Assembly: GCA_934569425.1 (NCBI GenBank)
Contig: CAKTKM010000054.1
Span: 1-9,073, forward strand
Direction: 5' to 3'
DNA from: an uncultured Oscillospiraceae bacterium
Lineage (GTDB): Bacteria > Bacillota > Clostridia > Oscillospirales > Oscillospiraceae
Length of the DNA: 9,073 bases
Shown here: positions 1-6,048 of the stretch, one piece after another
How the letters are laid out: each line of letters starts with the position of its first letter
Numbering within the stretch: position 1 is the stretch's first letter
The notes under the pieces: model-generated
Told to the model about the DNA's origin: nothing
Database searches by the model: none
Seen by the model: the letters and a program-made list of their open reading frames with translations, nothing else
Position numbers and translations under genes: made by a program

Positions 1-51
1 GTGCAGTACCTCGCGGCTTCCCACGCTGCTGCCGTCCAAGATCACACGCAT
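1..51 (-). CDS. Barstar-family ribonuclease inhibitor (5' fragment, runs off the window)
   Basis: Only the first 17 codons are visible (MRVILDGSSVGSREVLH). They resemble the barstar N-terminus: a short beta strand with V-I-x-G, then an S-x-x-x-L-H helix start. Barstar is a cytoplasmic protein of about 90 residues that plugs the active site of barnase-type RNases. The gene directly follows the barnase-like gene, which strongly supports the call. I start it at the ATG at 51-49, because GGGGAGG (65-59) sits seven bases upstream. The ATG at 57-55, which overlaps the RNase stop, is only one base from that site. Two bases separate this start from the RNase stop, so the two are probably translationally coupled. 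The acidic and aromatic residues of barstar that contact barnase lie outside the window. The call therefore rests on a short match plus context. Confidence 0.72.
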   Translation of the reverse strand, partial: MRVILDGSSVGSREVLH

Positions 52-53
52 AC

Positions 54-599
54 TCATTCCTCCCCGTACAGCAACGTAAAACTCTCGTAATGGTCATCGG
101 TATAGTAGATCAATCCATCGTTGGAAAAAACGATCCGTTTTGCGCCGCGGCTGCCTGCGCCCATGGTGTCGATGTCACATTCGGTATAGCTGCGCCCCTC
201 TGCTTCCGGCAGCAGGCCTTCATAGTTCCCGAACCGGCTTCCGCCGATGCACATACCGGGCGCGTATGGCTCCAGTGAGCCGCCGCTCCACCCCAACGCC
301 TGTGCCTCTTTCTTGGTGATGAAATTGTGCGGCAAATGGCCGTAGGTGTGAAGATACAGCGCCACGTCGTCCTTACTTGTGTAGCTGCCCGACTCGTCGA
401 TGGCAGCCAAGCCGTTGTTATCCGGCAGGGCGGAGGAGTCCTCCGCGTCGCTTTGCGGCTGCTGCCCGTTTTCCTGTGTCTGGCTTTGCTGTGTCTGCCG
501 GTCAGCTGTGATCACTGCCGTATCGAAATCAGTACCGCAGCCGATCAATGTCAGCGCTATCACCAGCGCCAATATCCATGCGGTCAAAAGCTTTTTCAT
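54..599 (-). CDS. Barnase-family ribonuclease with lipoprotein signal peptide
   Basis: A 181-residue protein in three parts. Residues 1-20 are a signal peptide ending in the lipobox L-I-G-C, with C21 as the predicted lipidated cysteine. Residues 22-70 are a Q/S/D/E/N-rich linker. Residues about 75-181 match barnase from the (D)VA-YL-TY-LP-N-ITK-EAQALGW segment through to TDDHY-SF. The barnase catalytic set is present: E140 (general base, barnase E73), R151 (R83), R155 (R87), H170 (general acid, H102) and K96 (K27). Spacings match barnase within one or two residues. The family cleaves single-stranded RNA, preferring to cut after G. The predicted product is tethered to the outer face of the membrane, whereas Bacillus barnase is fully secreted. 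C117 and C141 align with barnase S50 and A74 and might pair, which is inference. The start has GGAG six bases upstream. The gene lies 27 bases after a membrane protein gene and two bases before a barstar-like gene. Confidence 0.93.
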   Translation of the reverse strand: MKKLLTAWILALVIALTLIGCGTDFDTAVITADRQTQQSQTQENGQQPQSDAEDSSALPDNNGLAAIDESGSYTSKDDVALYLHTYGHLPHNFITKKEAQALGWSGGSLEPYAPGMCIGGSRFGNYEGLLPEAEGRSYTECDIDTMGAGSRGAKRIVFSNDGLIYYTDDHYESFTLLYGEE

Positions 600-605
600 G
601 TTCTT

Positions 606-609
606 CTCC
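606..609 (-). promoter_or_regulatory. Ribosome binding site of the barnase-like gene
   Basis: On the minus strand GGAG lies six bases before the ATG at 599. It sits in the 27-base gap after the membrane protein gene and fixes the start that gives the complete signal peptide (MKKLL...). Confidence 0.7.
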
Positions 610-626
610 GATCGACAGAGCTGCTC

Positions 627-980
627 TTATGAAAGCTGCTTGTTTCTTTTTGCCTTGATGCATGCGGCGATGAACATGGATGCCATCCCCAACAGCAGAT
701 AGGCAAATGCATAGAGGACAAACGTCAGTTCACCCGGATCAAAAAACAGCCATGTACCTACCAAAAAGAATACCGCGGAGAGGACCGGGACAGCCCATCG
801 TGCTTTTGCGTCCTGACCTGCATAGATGCCCACGACGATCGAGAAGACCGGATCCACTGCAAAAAACAGAAGAAAGGAGATGACCATACCGCAGTCGTCC
901 TTTCCCAATGCAACGGCGAGCCATGGCAGTATGAGCATCACGCACAACGAAACGACCAACAGATATACGGTTTTTCTCAT
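627..980 (-). CDS. Small four-helix membrane protein, function unknown
   Basis: A 117-residue hydrophobic protein with about four predicted membrane helices, at residues 4-25, 31-54, 62-80 and 84-107. The tail is short and basic (KAKRNKQ). The loop between helices 2 and 3 is GQDAKARW. Two acidic residues sit in or beside hydrophobic stretches (D43 in FAVDPVF, and D81). I recognise no enzymatic or transport motif. Similar small four-helix proteins of unknown function are common in Clostridia, but that is recollection and has not been searched. The start is well supported: AGGGAGG lies seven bases upstream of the ATG at 980. It is the first gene after a likely promoter and is followed after 27 bases by the RNase gene, so the two are probably co-transcribed. 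A role in export, anchoring or immunity for the RNase is possible but has no direct support. Confidence 0.82.
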   Translation of the reverse strand: MRKTVYLLVVSLCVMLILPWLAVALGKDDCGMVISFLLFFAVDPVFSIVVGIYAGQDAKARWAVPVLSAVFFLVGTWLFFDPGELTFVLYAFAYLLLGMASMFIAACIKAKRNKQLS

Positions 981-1022
981 AGAATAGCCTCCCTTTAACG
1001 CAGCTTTGTCCTTATAAAGTAA

Positions 1023-1051
1023 AGCATATCAGAAAAAGCACACCGGCGCAA
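1023..1051 (-). promoter_or_regulatory. Likely sigma-A promoter for the membrane protein/RNase/barstar operon
   Basis: On the minus strand, TTGCGC (1051-1046) and TATGCT (1028-1023) are 17 bases apart. A TGA triplet immediately precedes the -10 box, forming an extended TGn -10. The match is 3/6 at -35 and 4/6 at -10, so the extended -10 carries much of the argument. It lies between the terminator of the upstream aminopeptidase gene and the ATG at 980, giving a leader of roughly 35 bases. A weaker -10 candidate (TATAAG) lies just downstream. Confidence 0.45.
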
Positions 1052-1062
1052 CCATGAAATGG

Positions 1063-1091
1063 AAATTCCCCCGGCCGAGCCGGGGGAATTT
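1063..1091 (-). terminator. Perfect 13-bp hairpin terminator after the aminopeptidase gene
   Basis: Arms 1063-1075 and 1079-1091 are perfect inverted complements of 13 bases (AAATTCCCCCGGC), with a three-base loop. The hairpin begins 16 bases after the aminopeptidase stop. The run of T on the minus strand is short (TTT from the stem end, then CCATTTC), so the very stable stem must do most of the work. The other strand also shows TTTT after the stem, so it may act in both directions, although no gene converges on it. Confidence 0.8.
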
Positions 1092-1107
1092 TGAATAAAC
1101 AATTGCC

Positions 1108-2502
1108 TTATGCTTTCTCAAATACCGCTTTCATGCACCGATAGGTCATGTAGCAGTCCAGCTTTGCCACCGTCTCGTAGGGCGCATGCATACTCAGCAC
1201 AGGAACGCCCGCGTCAATGGTGTCGATATTCCGCTGCGCCATGAACTTGGCCACGGTGCCGCCGCCGCCGGCGTCGGTCTTACCCAGCTCCGCCATCTGC
1301 CAGAAGATGTTCTCCTGGTTCAGCAGCTGCCGCAGCTTGCCCACCACCTCGGCGCTGGCATCGGATGCACCGGATTTTCCGCCTGCGCCGGTGTATTTGC
1401 ACAGCCCAACGCCATAGTTGATGAAAGCAGCATTCCGCTTGTCATAAACTTCAGCAAAGTTGGGATCATAGGCGGCGGTCACATCGGCGCTGACGCAGAA
1501 GGACTTGGCAAAGCAGTCCCGCAGCAGTACGCCCTGCGTGTCGCACAGCTCACCCATAAATTTATCGAAAGCGGCGGACAGCATACCGGACACGCCCTCG
1601 CTGCCGATCTCTTCCTTGTCGGCAAAGATACACACGGCGGTGCGCTTGGGCGCCTTAGCGTCGAAGAGGCCTGCCAACTCCGCATAGGCGCACACTCGGT
1701 CATCGTGTCCATAGCTGGCGATCAGGCTGCGGTCAAAGCCAATATCCCGGGCAGCGCCTGCGGGGACTGCCTCCAGTTCAGCGGAGATAAAGTCCTCCTC
1801 CACCATGCCGTATTTCTCGTGCAGCAGCTGCATGATGGCCAGCTTAAAGCGAGATTTTTCCTCTTCGTCCTCCACCGGCACCGAGCCGATCAGAATATTC
1901 AGACTTTCGCTGGGGATGGCCTCGTTCAGTGGCTTTTTGCCCTGCTCCCGTCCCAGATGCGGCAGCAGGTCATTGATGATGAACTGGGGATCCTCCGGAC
2001 TGTCGCCTACATGGACAGGCAGCACCGTACCGTCCGACAGCGTTACCACGCCGTGCAGCTCCAGCGGGATCGTCACCCACTGATACTTTCGAATGCCGCC
2101 GTAATGATGGGTCTTCAGATATGCCATCTCTGCCTCTTCATAGAGGGGACGGGGCTTCAGATCCAGCCGCGGTGCGTCGGTATGGGCTGCGGCGATGTTG
2201 GCGCCTTCGGAAAGCGGCTCCTGCCCGATTACCGCCAGCATGATGCCCTTGCCCCGGTTGTTGCAGTATACCTTGTCGCCGGTCTTCAGCGCCATATTCG
2301 GACGGAACTCCACAAAGCCGCGTTCCTTGGCCAGCCGGATGCAGTATTCTACGCACAGGCGCTCGGTCTTGCCGTGGTTCAAAAAGTCCTTATATGCCTC
2401 GCAATAGCCGTGCATGGCGGCCTTTTCACTCTCTGCCAGCCGGTCATAGCCGTTCTTCGGCGCGTACAGCAGTTCCTTGCTCAGCGTACTTTTTTCGCTC
2501 AT
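1108..2502 (-). CDS. M18 family zinc aminopeptidase
   Basis: A 464-residue cytosolic aminopeptidase of the M18 family (vacuolar aminopeptidase I/aspartyl aminopeptidase type). These cut N-terminal residues from peptides and form tetrahedral dodecamers with two zinc ions per active site. Family landmarks appear in order: AAHTDAPRLDLKP with zinc ligand H107; GHDDR with the bridging aspartate (D267 or D268); DKEEIGSEG with catalytic base E297 and ligand E298; SADVTAAYDPNF with ligand D340; and SMHAPYE with ligand H439. Length is normal for the bacterial family. I chose the ATG at 2502 because GGAGG lies seven bases upstream. An in-frame ATG at 2544 would add 14 residues, lacks a good ribosome binding site and lies beyond the proposed -10 box. 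The gene appears monocistronic, with its own promoter and terminator. Substrate preference cannot be read from sequence; a housekeeping role in peptide turnover is likely. Confidence 0.96.
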   Translation of the reverse strand: MSEKSTLSKELLYAPKNGYDRLAESEKAAMHGYCEAYKDFLNHGKTERLCVEYCIRLAKERGFVEFRPNMALKTGDKVYCNNRGKGIMLAVIGQEPLSEGANIAAAHTDAPRLDLKPRPLYEEAEMAYLKTHHYGGIRKYQWVTIPLELHGVVTLSDGTVLPVHVGDSPEDPQFIINDLLPHLGREQGKKPLNEAIPSESLNILIGSVPVEDEEEKSRFKLAIMQLLHEKYGMVEEDFISAELEAVPAGAARDIGFDRSLIASYGHDDRVCAYAELAGLFDAKAPKRTAVCIFADKEEIGSEGVSGMLSAAFDKFMGELCDTQGVLLRDCFAKSFCVSADVTAAYDPNFAEVYDKRNAAFINYGVGLCKYTGAGGKSGASDASAEVVGKLRQLLNQENIFWQMAELGKTDAGGGGTVAKFMAQRNIDTIDAGVPVLSMHAPYETVAKLDCYMTYRCMKAVFEKA

Positions 2503-2508
2503 GTCGAT

Positions 2509-2515
2509 ACCTCCT
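2509..2515 (-). promoter_or_regulatory. Ribosome binding site that fixes the aminopeptidase start
   Basis: The minus strand reads GAGGAGGTATCGAC before the ATG at 2502. This is a strong Shine-Dalgarno at ideal spacing, and it rules in this start over the in-frame ATG 42 bases upstream. Confidence 0.85.
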
Positions 2516-2534
2516 CGTATTTCTTTTCCCCGAC

Positions 2535-2563
2535 AGGATACCACACAACGCCAACCATTGCAA
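2535..2563 (-). promoter_or_regulatory. Likely sigma-A promoter of the aminopeptidase gene
   Basis: On the minus strand, TTGCAA (2563-2558) and TATCCT (2540-2535) are separated by 17 bases. TGG immediately precedes the -10 box (extended TGn -10). Each hexamer matches consensus at four of six positions. The site sits between the terminator of the ion-pump operon and the aminopeptidase ribosome binding site, leaving a leader of roughly 25-30 bases. Confidence 0.55.
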
Positions 2564-2574
2564 GGGGGATAGGG

Positions 2575-2606
2575 AAAACCGCCGCCTCCGGAACCGGAAG
2601 CGGCGG
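2575..2606 (-). terminator. Rho-independent terminator of the ion-pump operon
   Basis: Inverted arms 2579-2591 and 2594-2606 pair over 12 of 13 positions (one A-C mismatch in the plus-strand reading) and are almost entirely G/C. On the minus strand the stem is followed by TTTT (2578-2575). It begins seven bases after the TAA of the NuoL-like gene (2614-2616) and ends before the aminopeptidase promoter, so it separates the two transcription units. Confidence 0.85.
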
Positions 2607-2613
2607 CAATTTC

Positions 2614-4575
2614 TTAGAAAACATGACAAATCACAACGGTCAGGATGATGCAAAGTCCCAGACAGGTCATCAGCAATCCGAAGGAAAGACTGTGACCCAT
2701 GCGATCCGCTACATCCCGCTGGGTATCCAGCCGGTCGGCGGTCTCCTGCGCGGCCTTGTCGCCGCTCTGACGGGCAATGGCCTGCACCAGCGGAGAATAG
2801 GAGCGCACCTCTTTCTCGCGGCTCTGGCGCAGCAGCGTCCGCTGTACCAGCAGCACCACAACGTCAAAGGCATCGCATACTGCGCGGCATATCACGCCTA
2901 CCACTGCGAACAGACAGCGGAAGAAGGGCTTATATATGCTCTCCTCCAGACTGAGCCACTTGGGCCAACGGCTGAGATACCGGCCGTCCTTCGTCATCAG
3001 TACCGTGCGGATCAGCAGGAAGTACACCGCCATGCCGATGACCAGAGAGATCACCACGCCCTTCAGATTCGTCCATGAGAAGTAATGTATGGCGTGTTCA
3101 AAGGCGTGTCCGCCGGTAAAGTCCAGCGTTGCGCCGCTGATCCTCTCGGCAATGGCGTGAGGCGTCAGACCCAGCAGCGGCAGCGCCGCTGCTGCCAGGC
3201 ACAGGGCAATGACCGACAGGGGCTTGCCCCACGGTTTATCTGCCGCCTTGCCTTTCTGCCAGAAGATCGCCACATAGATCTTCGTCAGATACGCGACCGT
3301 CAGTCCGCCGGAGAACAGAAACAGCCATTCCACCGCCGTAATGAAGGTCATGCTGCTCATGTGGGCGTATTCCACCAGAGATTCATGCACCAGTGTCTTG
3401 CTGAGGTAGCCCAGAAAACCCGGAATACCGGCCAGCGAACAGGCACCGCACAGGAACAGCACATGCAGCAGCGGCTTGCCCCGTCCGAAGCCCTTGATGT
3501 CGTTCAGGTCAAGTGCGTGGGTATTGTAGTAGACAACACCGGCAAACAGGAACAACACCAGCTTTACCAGCGAGTGATTCATCATATACAGTACTATCCC
3601 GTTGGCTGCCAGCGCGTTGTGTTCCCCCAGCAGACAGATCATAGAGGCGCCGACCGTAATGAACCCGATCTGGGAGAGAGAGGAGCAGGCCAGGATGTAC
3701 TTCAAATTGGTGGAAAACACTGCCAGCACCGCGCCCAGCACCATGGTGATGGCGCCCAGCACCAGCAGAAGCATTCCCCAGCTCCGGTCGCCCGTCAGCA
3801 CCTGACCGGTCAGCAGCAGTACGCCGAAGATACCTGCCTTGGTCAATACGCCGCTCAACAGGGCGGAGGCCGGAGCGGGTGCCACGGGGTGTGCCTTGGG
3901 CAGCCAGATGTGCAGGGCAAACAGACCCGCCTTGGCGGCAAAGCCGAACAGGATGCACAGCGCCGCGGCCCACAGTCTGCCCCGCTCCAGAGCGGCGCAG
4001 GCATCGTGCAGCTCCGCGATCACCAGTGTTCCGGTGGCGGTATACAGCAAAAACAGACCCATCAGCGTCACAAGACCGCCCAGCACCGCGATGGTCAGGT
4101 AGGTCTTTCCGGCGTCCATGGCCTCCGGTGTCTCCTCCTGTACCACCCATACATAGGAGCTGAGGGACATCAGCTCGAAGAACAGGAAGGTGGTATACAG
4201 GTCGGCGGACAAAAACACTCCCGCCGTGAAGCCAAGACAGATCAGAAAGAAGAAGTAGTACCGTTTCAGATGATGGTGTCCGTCAAAATACTGGGGACTC
4301 AACAGTGCCGAAACGAACCACATGAAGCACACTACCAGCGCGTACAGCTTCTGGAATCCACCGGCCCAGAAGCTCAGGCGCATCACCGGAACGGTGATGA
4401 TGCCGCCGTCCGCCGTGGCCGCCGCATACACCATAGCCAGTAGCGTCAGCAGCGTGAATACGATGGACAGCGTTCCCAGCCGCTTGCCGCCGTCATGCCG
4501 GTCAGGCAGCAGGGCGATGACGATGGCGGATACCACCGGAAGCAGTACAACTGCCAAAAGAGCCATTGTTGTCAC
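2614..4575 (-). CDS. NuoL-like proton/cation-translocating antiporter subunit with long C-terminal tail
   Basis: A membrane protein of about 653 residues in the proton-conducting transporter family (NuoL/MrpA/HyfB type). The core (about residues 1-470) has roughly 14 predicted helices and the residues of the translocation path: E134 in FFELMS (TM5), K215 in AAKAGLFALH (TM7), K246 in LTKAG (TM8), K338 in NHSLVK (TM11) and K393 in YLSK (TM12). The PAPASALLSG motif precedes K246. Past the core come another helix (500-523), a W-rich link (RWPKWLSLEESIYKP), an amphipathic or membrane stretch (550-580), a charged segment (583-627) and a final helix (630-650). This tail may correspond to NuoL's lateral helix, which is inference. 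The GTG at 4575-4573 overlaps the upstream TGA and has a near-perfect ribosome binding site. The ATG at 4566 (650 residues) is the alternative. The ATG at 4641 would overlap the upstream gene by 70 bases with a hydrophilic, non-family N-terminus. Confidence 0.93.
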   Translation of the reverse strand: MTTMALLAVVLLPVVSAIVIALLPDRHDGGKRLGTLSIVFTLLTLLAMVYAAATADGGIITVPVMRLSFWAGGFQKLYALVVCFMWFVSALLSPQYFDGHHHLKRYYFFFLICLGFTAGVFLSADLYTTFLFFELMSLSSYVWVVQEETPEAMDAGKTYLTIAVLGGLVTLMGLFLLYTATGTLVIAELHDACAALERGRLWAAALCILFGFAAKAGLFALHIWLPKAHPVAPAPASALLSGVLTKAGIFGVLLLTGQVLTGDRSWGMLLLVLGAITMVLGAVLAVFSTNLKYILACSSLSQIGFITVGASMICLLGEHNALAANGIVLYMMNHSLVKLVLFLFAGVVYYNTHALDLNDIKGFGRGKPLLHVLFLCGACSLAGIPGFLGYLSKTLVHESLVEYAHMSSMTFITAVEWLFLFSGGLTVAYLTKIYVAIFWQKGKAADKPWGKPLSVIALCLAAAALPLLGLTPHAIAERISGATLDFTGGHAFEHAIHYFSWTNLKGVVISLVIGMAVYFLLIRTVLMTKDGRYLSRWPKWLSLEESIYKPFFRCLFAVVGVICRAVCDAFDVVVLLVQRTLLRQSREKEVRSYSPLVQAIARQSGDKAAQETADRLDTQRDVADRMGHSLSFGLLMTCLGLCIILTVVICHVF

Positions 4576-6035
4576 GGGTGGATCACCGCCTTTCCGATCA
4601 CATTCAGCAATACATCGGGGAACAGTCCCATCAGCAGACACAGGACGGCGAGGATCAGCATAGGTACGATCATATACCCGCCTGCCTCATGGGCGCTTTC
4701 CGGGGAGGGAAGCTGCGTTCCCTTCGTGGGGAACCACGCCTTGATGACCACCTGGAACATGTAGATGGCCGTCAGCAGCGCGGAGAGCAGAATGGCTGCA
4801 AAGCCCAGATAGGAGGCCACGCTGCCCTCGCCGACGGCGGCAAGGCCGATATACCACTTGCTGACGAAGCCGTTAAAGGGCGGAATACCCGTCAGCGCAC
4901 AGGCAGCCACGGTGAAGCAGGCAAAGGTCAGCGGCATGCGCCGGCCAAGCCCCTCCAGTTCATTGACATACTCCCGGTGGGCGTAGTGCAGCACACTGCC
5001 GGCGCAGAAGAAGGCCATGATTTTCACCACCGAGTGAACGATCAGATGCAGGAAAGCGGCCACAGCGCCAGCCGAGGTCATAATGGCGGTGGCAAACAGG
5101 ATGTAGCTGAGGTTGGACACAGTGGAGTAGGCCAGCCGCCGCTTGAAGTGGCGCTGCTTCAGTGCCATGGCGGAGCCGAACACCAGAGTGATCATAGCCA
5201 GTGCCATGACGGTGTACTGTCCCCATGTGCCGTAGAGAATGTCCACGCCAAAGGTGAAATAGGTCAATCGGATGCAGGCAAAGGCACCTGCCTTGACCAC
5301 CGCCACCGCGTGCAGCAGCGCCGTCACCGGCGTGGGCGCCACAGCGGCACTGATGAGCCAGCTGTGCATGGGCCAGATGGCGGCCTTGACGCCGCAGCCC
5401 ACAAAGGCCAGCACGAATACCGCCAGCAGCAGCGTCATATTGCCGGTATAGCCCGCCAGATGGCCGCCGGGGACAAACTCCTGCGCATCGTTGACGATCA
5501 GAAAGACCATGCCGATAAAGGCCAGCGCCGCACCCGCAATGGAGTAGGCGGCGTATTTCACGCCTGCGTGGATGGCCTGCTTGGTCATGGCGTGCATCAC
5601 CAGCGGGATGGTGGCCAGCGTCAGCAGCTCGTAAAACAGGTACATGGTCATCATATTGGCGGCGAAGGCGATGCCAAGCGTCACACCGAAGGATGCCGTG
5701 AAGAAGGCCCAGAACATCGGCTTGTGGCCCTCGTGCTTCATGTAATCCCATGCGTACACCATGGTAAAGGGCCACAGTGAGGCCGACAGCCCCGCAAACA
5801 GCTTGGCCGCTCCGTCCATGCGGAGGGTAAAGTGCAGGGAGTCGGTGAACCGCAGGAAGGTGAAGCTGGAGCCATCGCATTGCAGAATGGCCAGCCAGGC
5901 CAGAAGGGTGGTCGCGCCGATGATGACGGCGTACAGGGTGTGCCGCGCCCGATCCGTGCGGAAGGGGATGAAGTATGCCGCGAAGCCCGCCACGATCGGC
6001 AGGAACACCGGCAGAGAAAGCAGAATTCCGTTCAT
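4572..6035 (-). CDS. Antiporter-like ion-translocating subunit (NuoM/MrpD type), third of four
   Basis: A 487-residue membrane protein with about 14 predicted helices, close to NuoM/MrpD length. Translocation residues are E136 in LFYELLTL (TM5), K217 in CGVKAAIWPMH (TM7), K248 in AVVKAG (TM8), H330/H334 and K338 in HLIVHSVVK (TM11), and K393 in FVSKWY (TM12). Its TM8 motif PTPVTALLHA is the NuoL/NuoM form, whereas its neighbours carry PAPASALLSG or TPASSGILSG. The rest of the protein resembles the 482-residue neighbour (shared LRMDG, LYLFYEL, GLGRRMP, and GIPPF followed by SKWY), so these two look like old paralogs. The start at 6035 has GGGAGGTG with GGAGG seven bases upstream, reading out of the stop of the preceding gene 13 bases away. 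Its own stop overlaps the next start. It likely moves H+ or Na+ as part of a larger complex; the ion and the energy source are not visible here. Confidence 0.94.
   Translation of the reverse strand: MNGILLSLPVFLPIVAGFAAYFIPFRTDRARHTLYAVIIGATTLLAWLAILQCDGSSFTFLRFTDSLHFTLRMDGAAKLFAGLSASLWPFTMVYAWDYMKHEGHKPMFWAFFTASFGVTLGIAFAANMMTMYLFYELLTLATIPLVMHAMTKQAIHAGVKYAAYSIAGAALAFIGMVFLIVNDAQEFVPGGHLAGYTGNMTLLLAVFVLAFVGCGVKAAIWPMHSWLISAAVAPTPVTALLHAVAVVKAGAFACIRLTYFTFGVDILYGTWGQYTVMALAMITLVFGSAMALKQRHFKRRLAYSTVSNLSYILFATAIMTSAGAVAAFLHLIVHSVVKIMAFFCAGSVLHYAHREYVNELEGLGRRMPLTFACFTVAACALTGIPPFNGFVSKWYIGLAAVGEGSVASYLGFAAILLSALLTAIYMFQVVIKAWFPTKGTQLPSPESAHEAGGYMIVPMLILAVLCLLMGLFPDVLLNVIGKAVIHP
4579..4590 (-). 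promoter_or_regulatory. Extended Shine-Dalgarno setting a GTG start at 4575
   Basis: Inside the last codons of the 487-residue gene the minus strand reads AAGGCGGTGATC. This matches 11 of 12 bases of the full anti-16S complement AAGGAGGTGATC. The AGGCGG core is 10 bases from the GTG at 4575-4573 and 19 from the ATG at 4566. That favours the GTG, which overlaps the upstream stop as GTGA. Confidence 0.6.
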
Positions 6036-6048
6036 GTCAGCACCTCCC

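Noticed and set aside
52..57. ATG at 57-55 overlapping the RNase stop, as the barstar-like start
   Set aside because: It leaves a single base between the GGGGAGG site and the start codon. The in-frame ATG at 51-49 has ideal seven-base spacing.
2503..2544. Upstream in-frame ATG at 2544 for the aminopeptidase
   Set aside because: It lies upstream of the proposed -10 box and lacks a good ribosome binding site. The ATG at 2502 has GGAGG at seven bases.
1186..3078. A 630-codon open frame on the plus strand, antisense to the aminopeptidase and NuoL-like genes
   Set aside because: It crosses two well-supported genes, two terminators and a promoter. Its translation is rich in H, Q, R and G with no family resemblance, which is typical of a GC-rich antisense shadow.
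4576..4641. Upstream ATG at 4641 for the NuoL-like gene
   Set aside because: It would overlap the preceding gene by 70 bases and add a hydrophilic stretch with no family counterpart. A strong ribosome binding site supports the later start.
3085..5780. Long plus-strand open frames (3085-4443 and 4566-5780) antisense to the pump genes
   Set aside because: The translations are Q/H/R/G-rich and low in hydrophobic residues. They mirror the membrane-protein codons on the other strand, and nothing else supports them.
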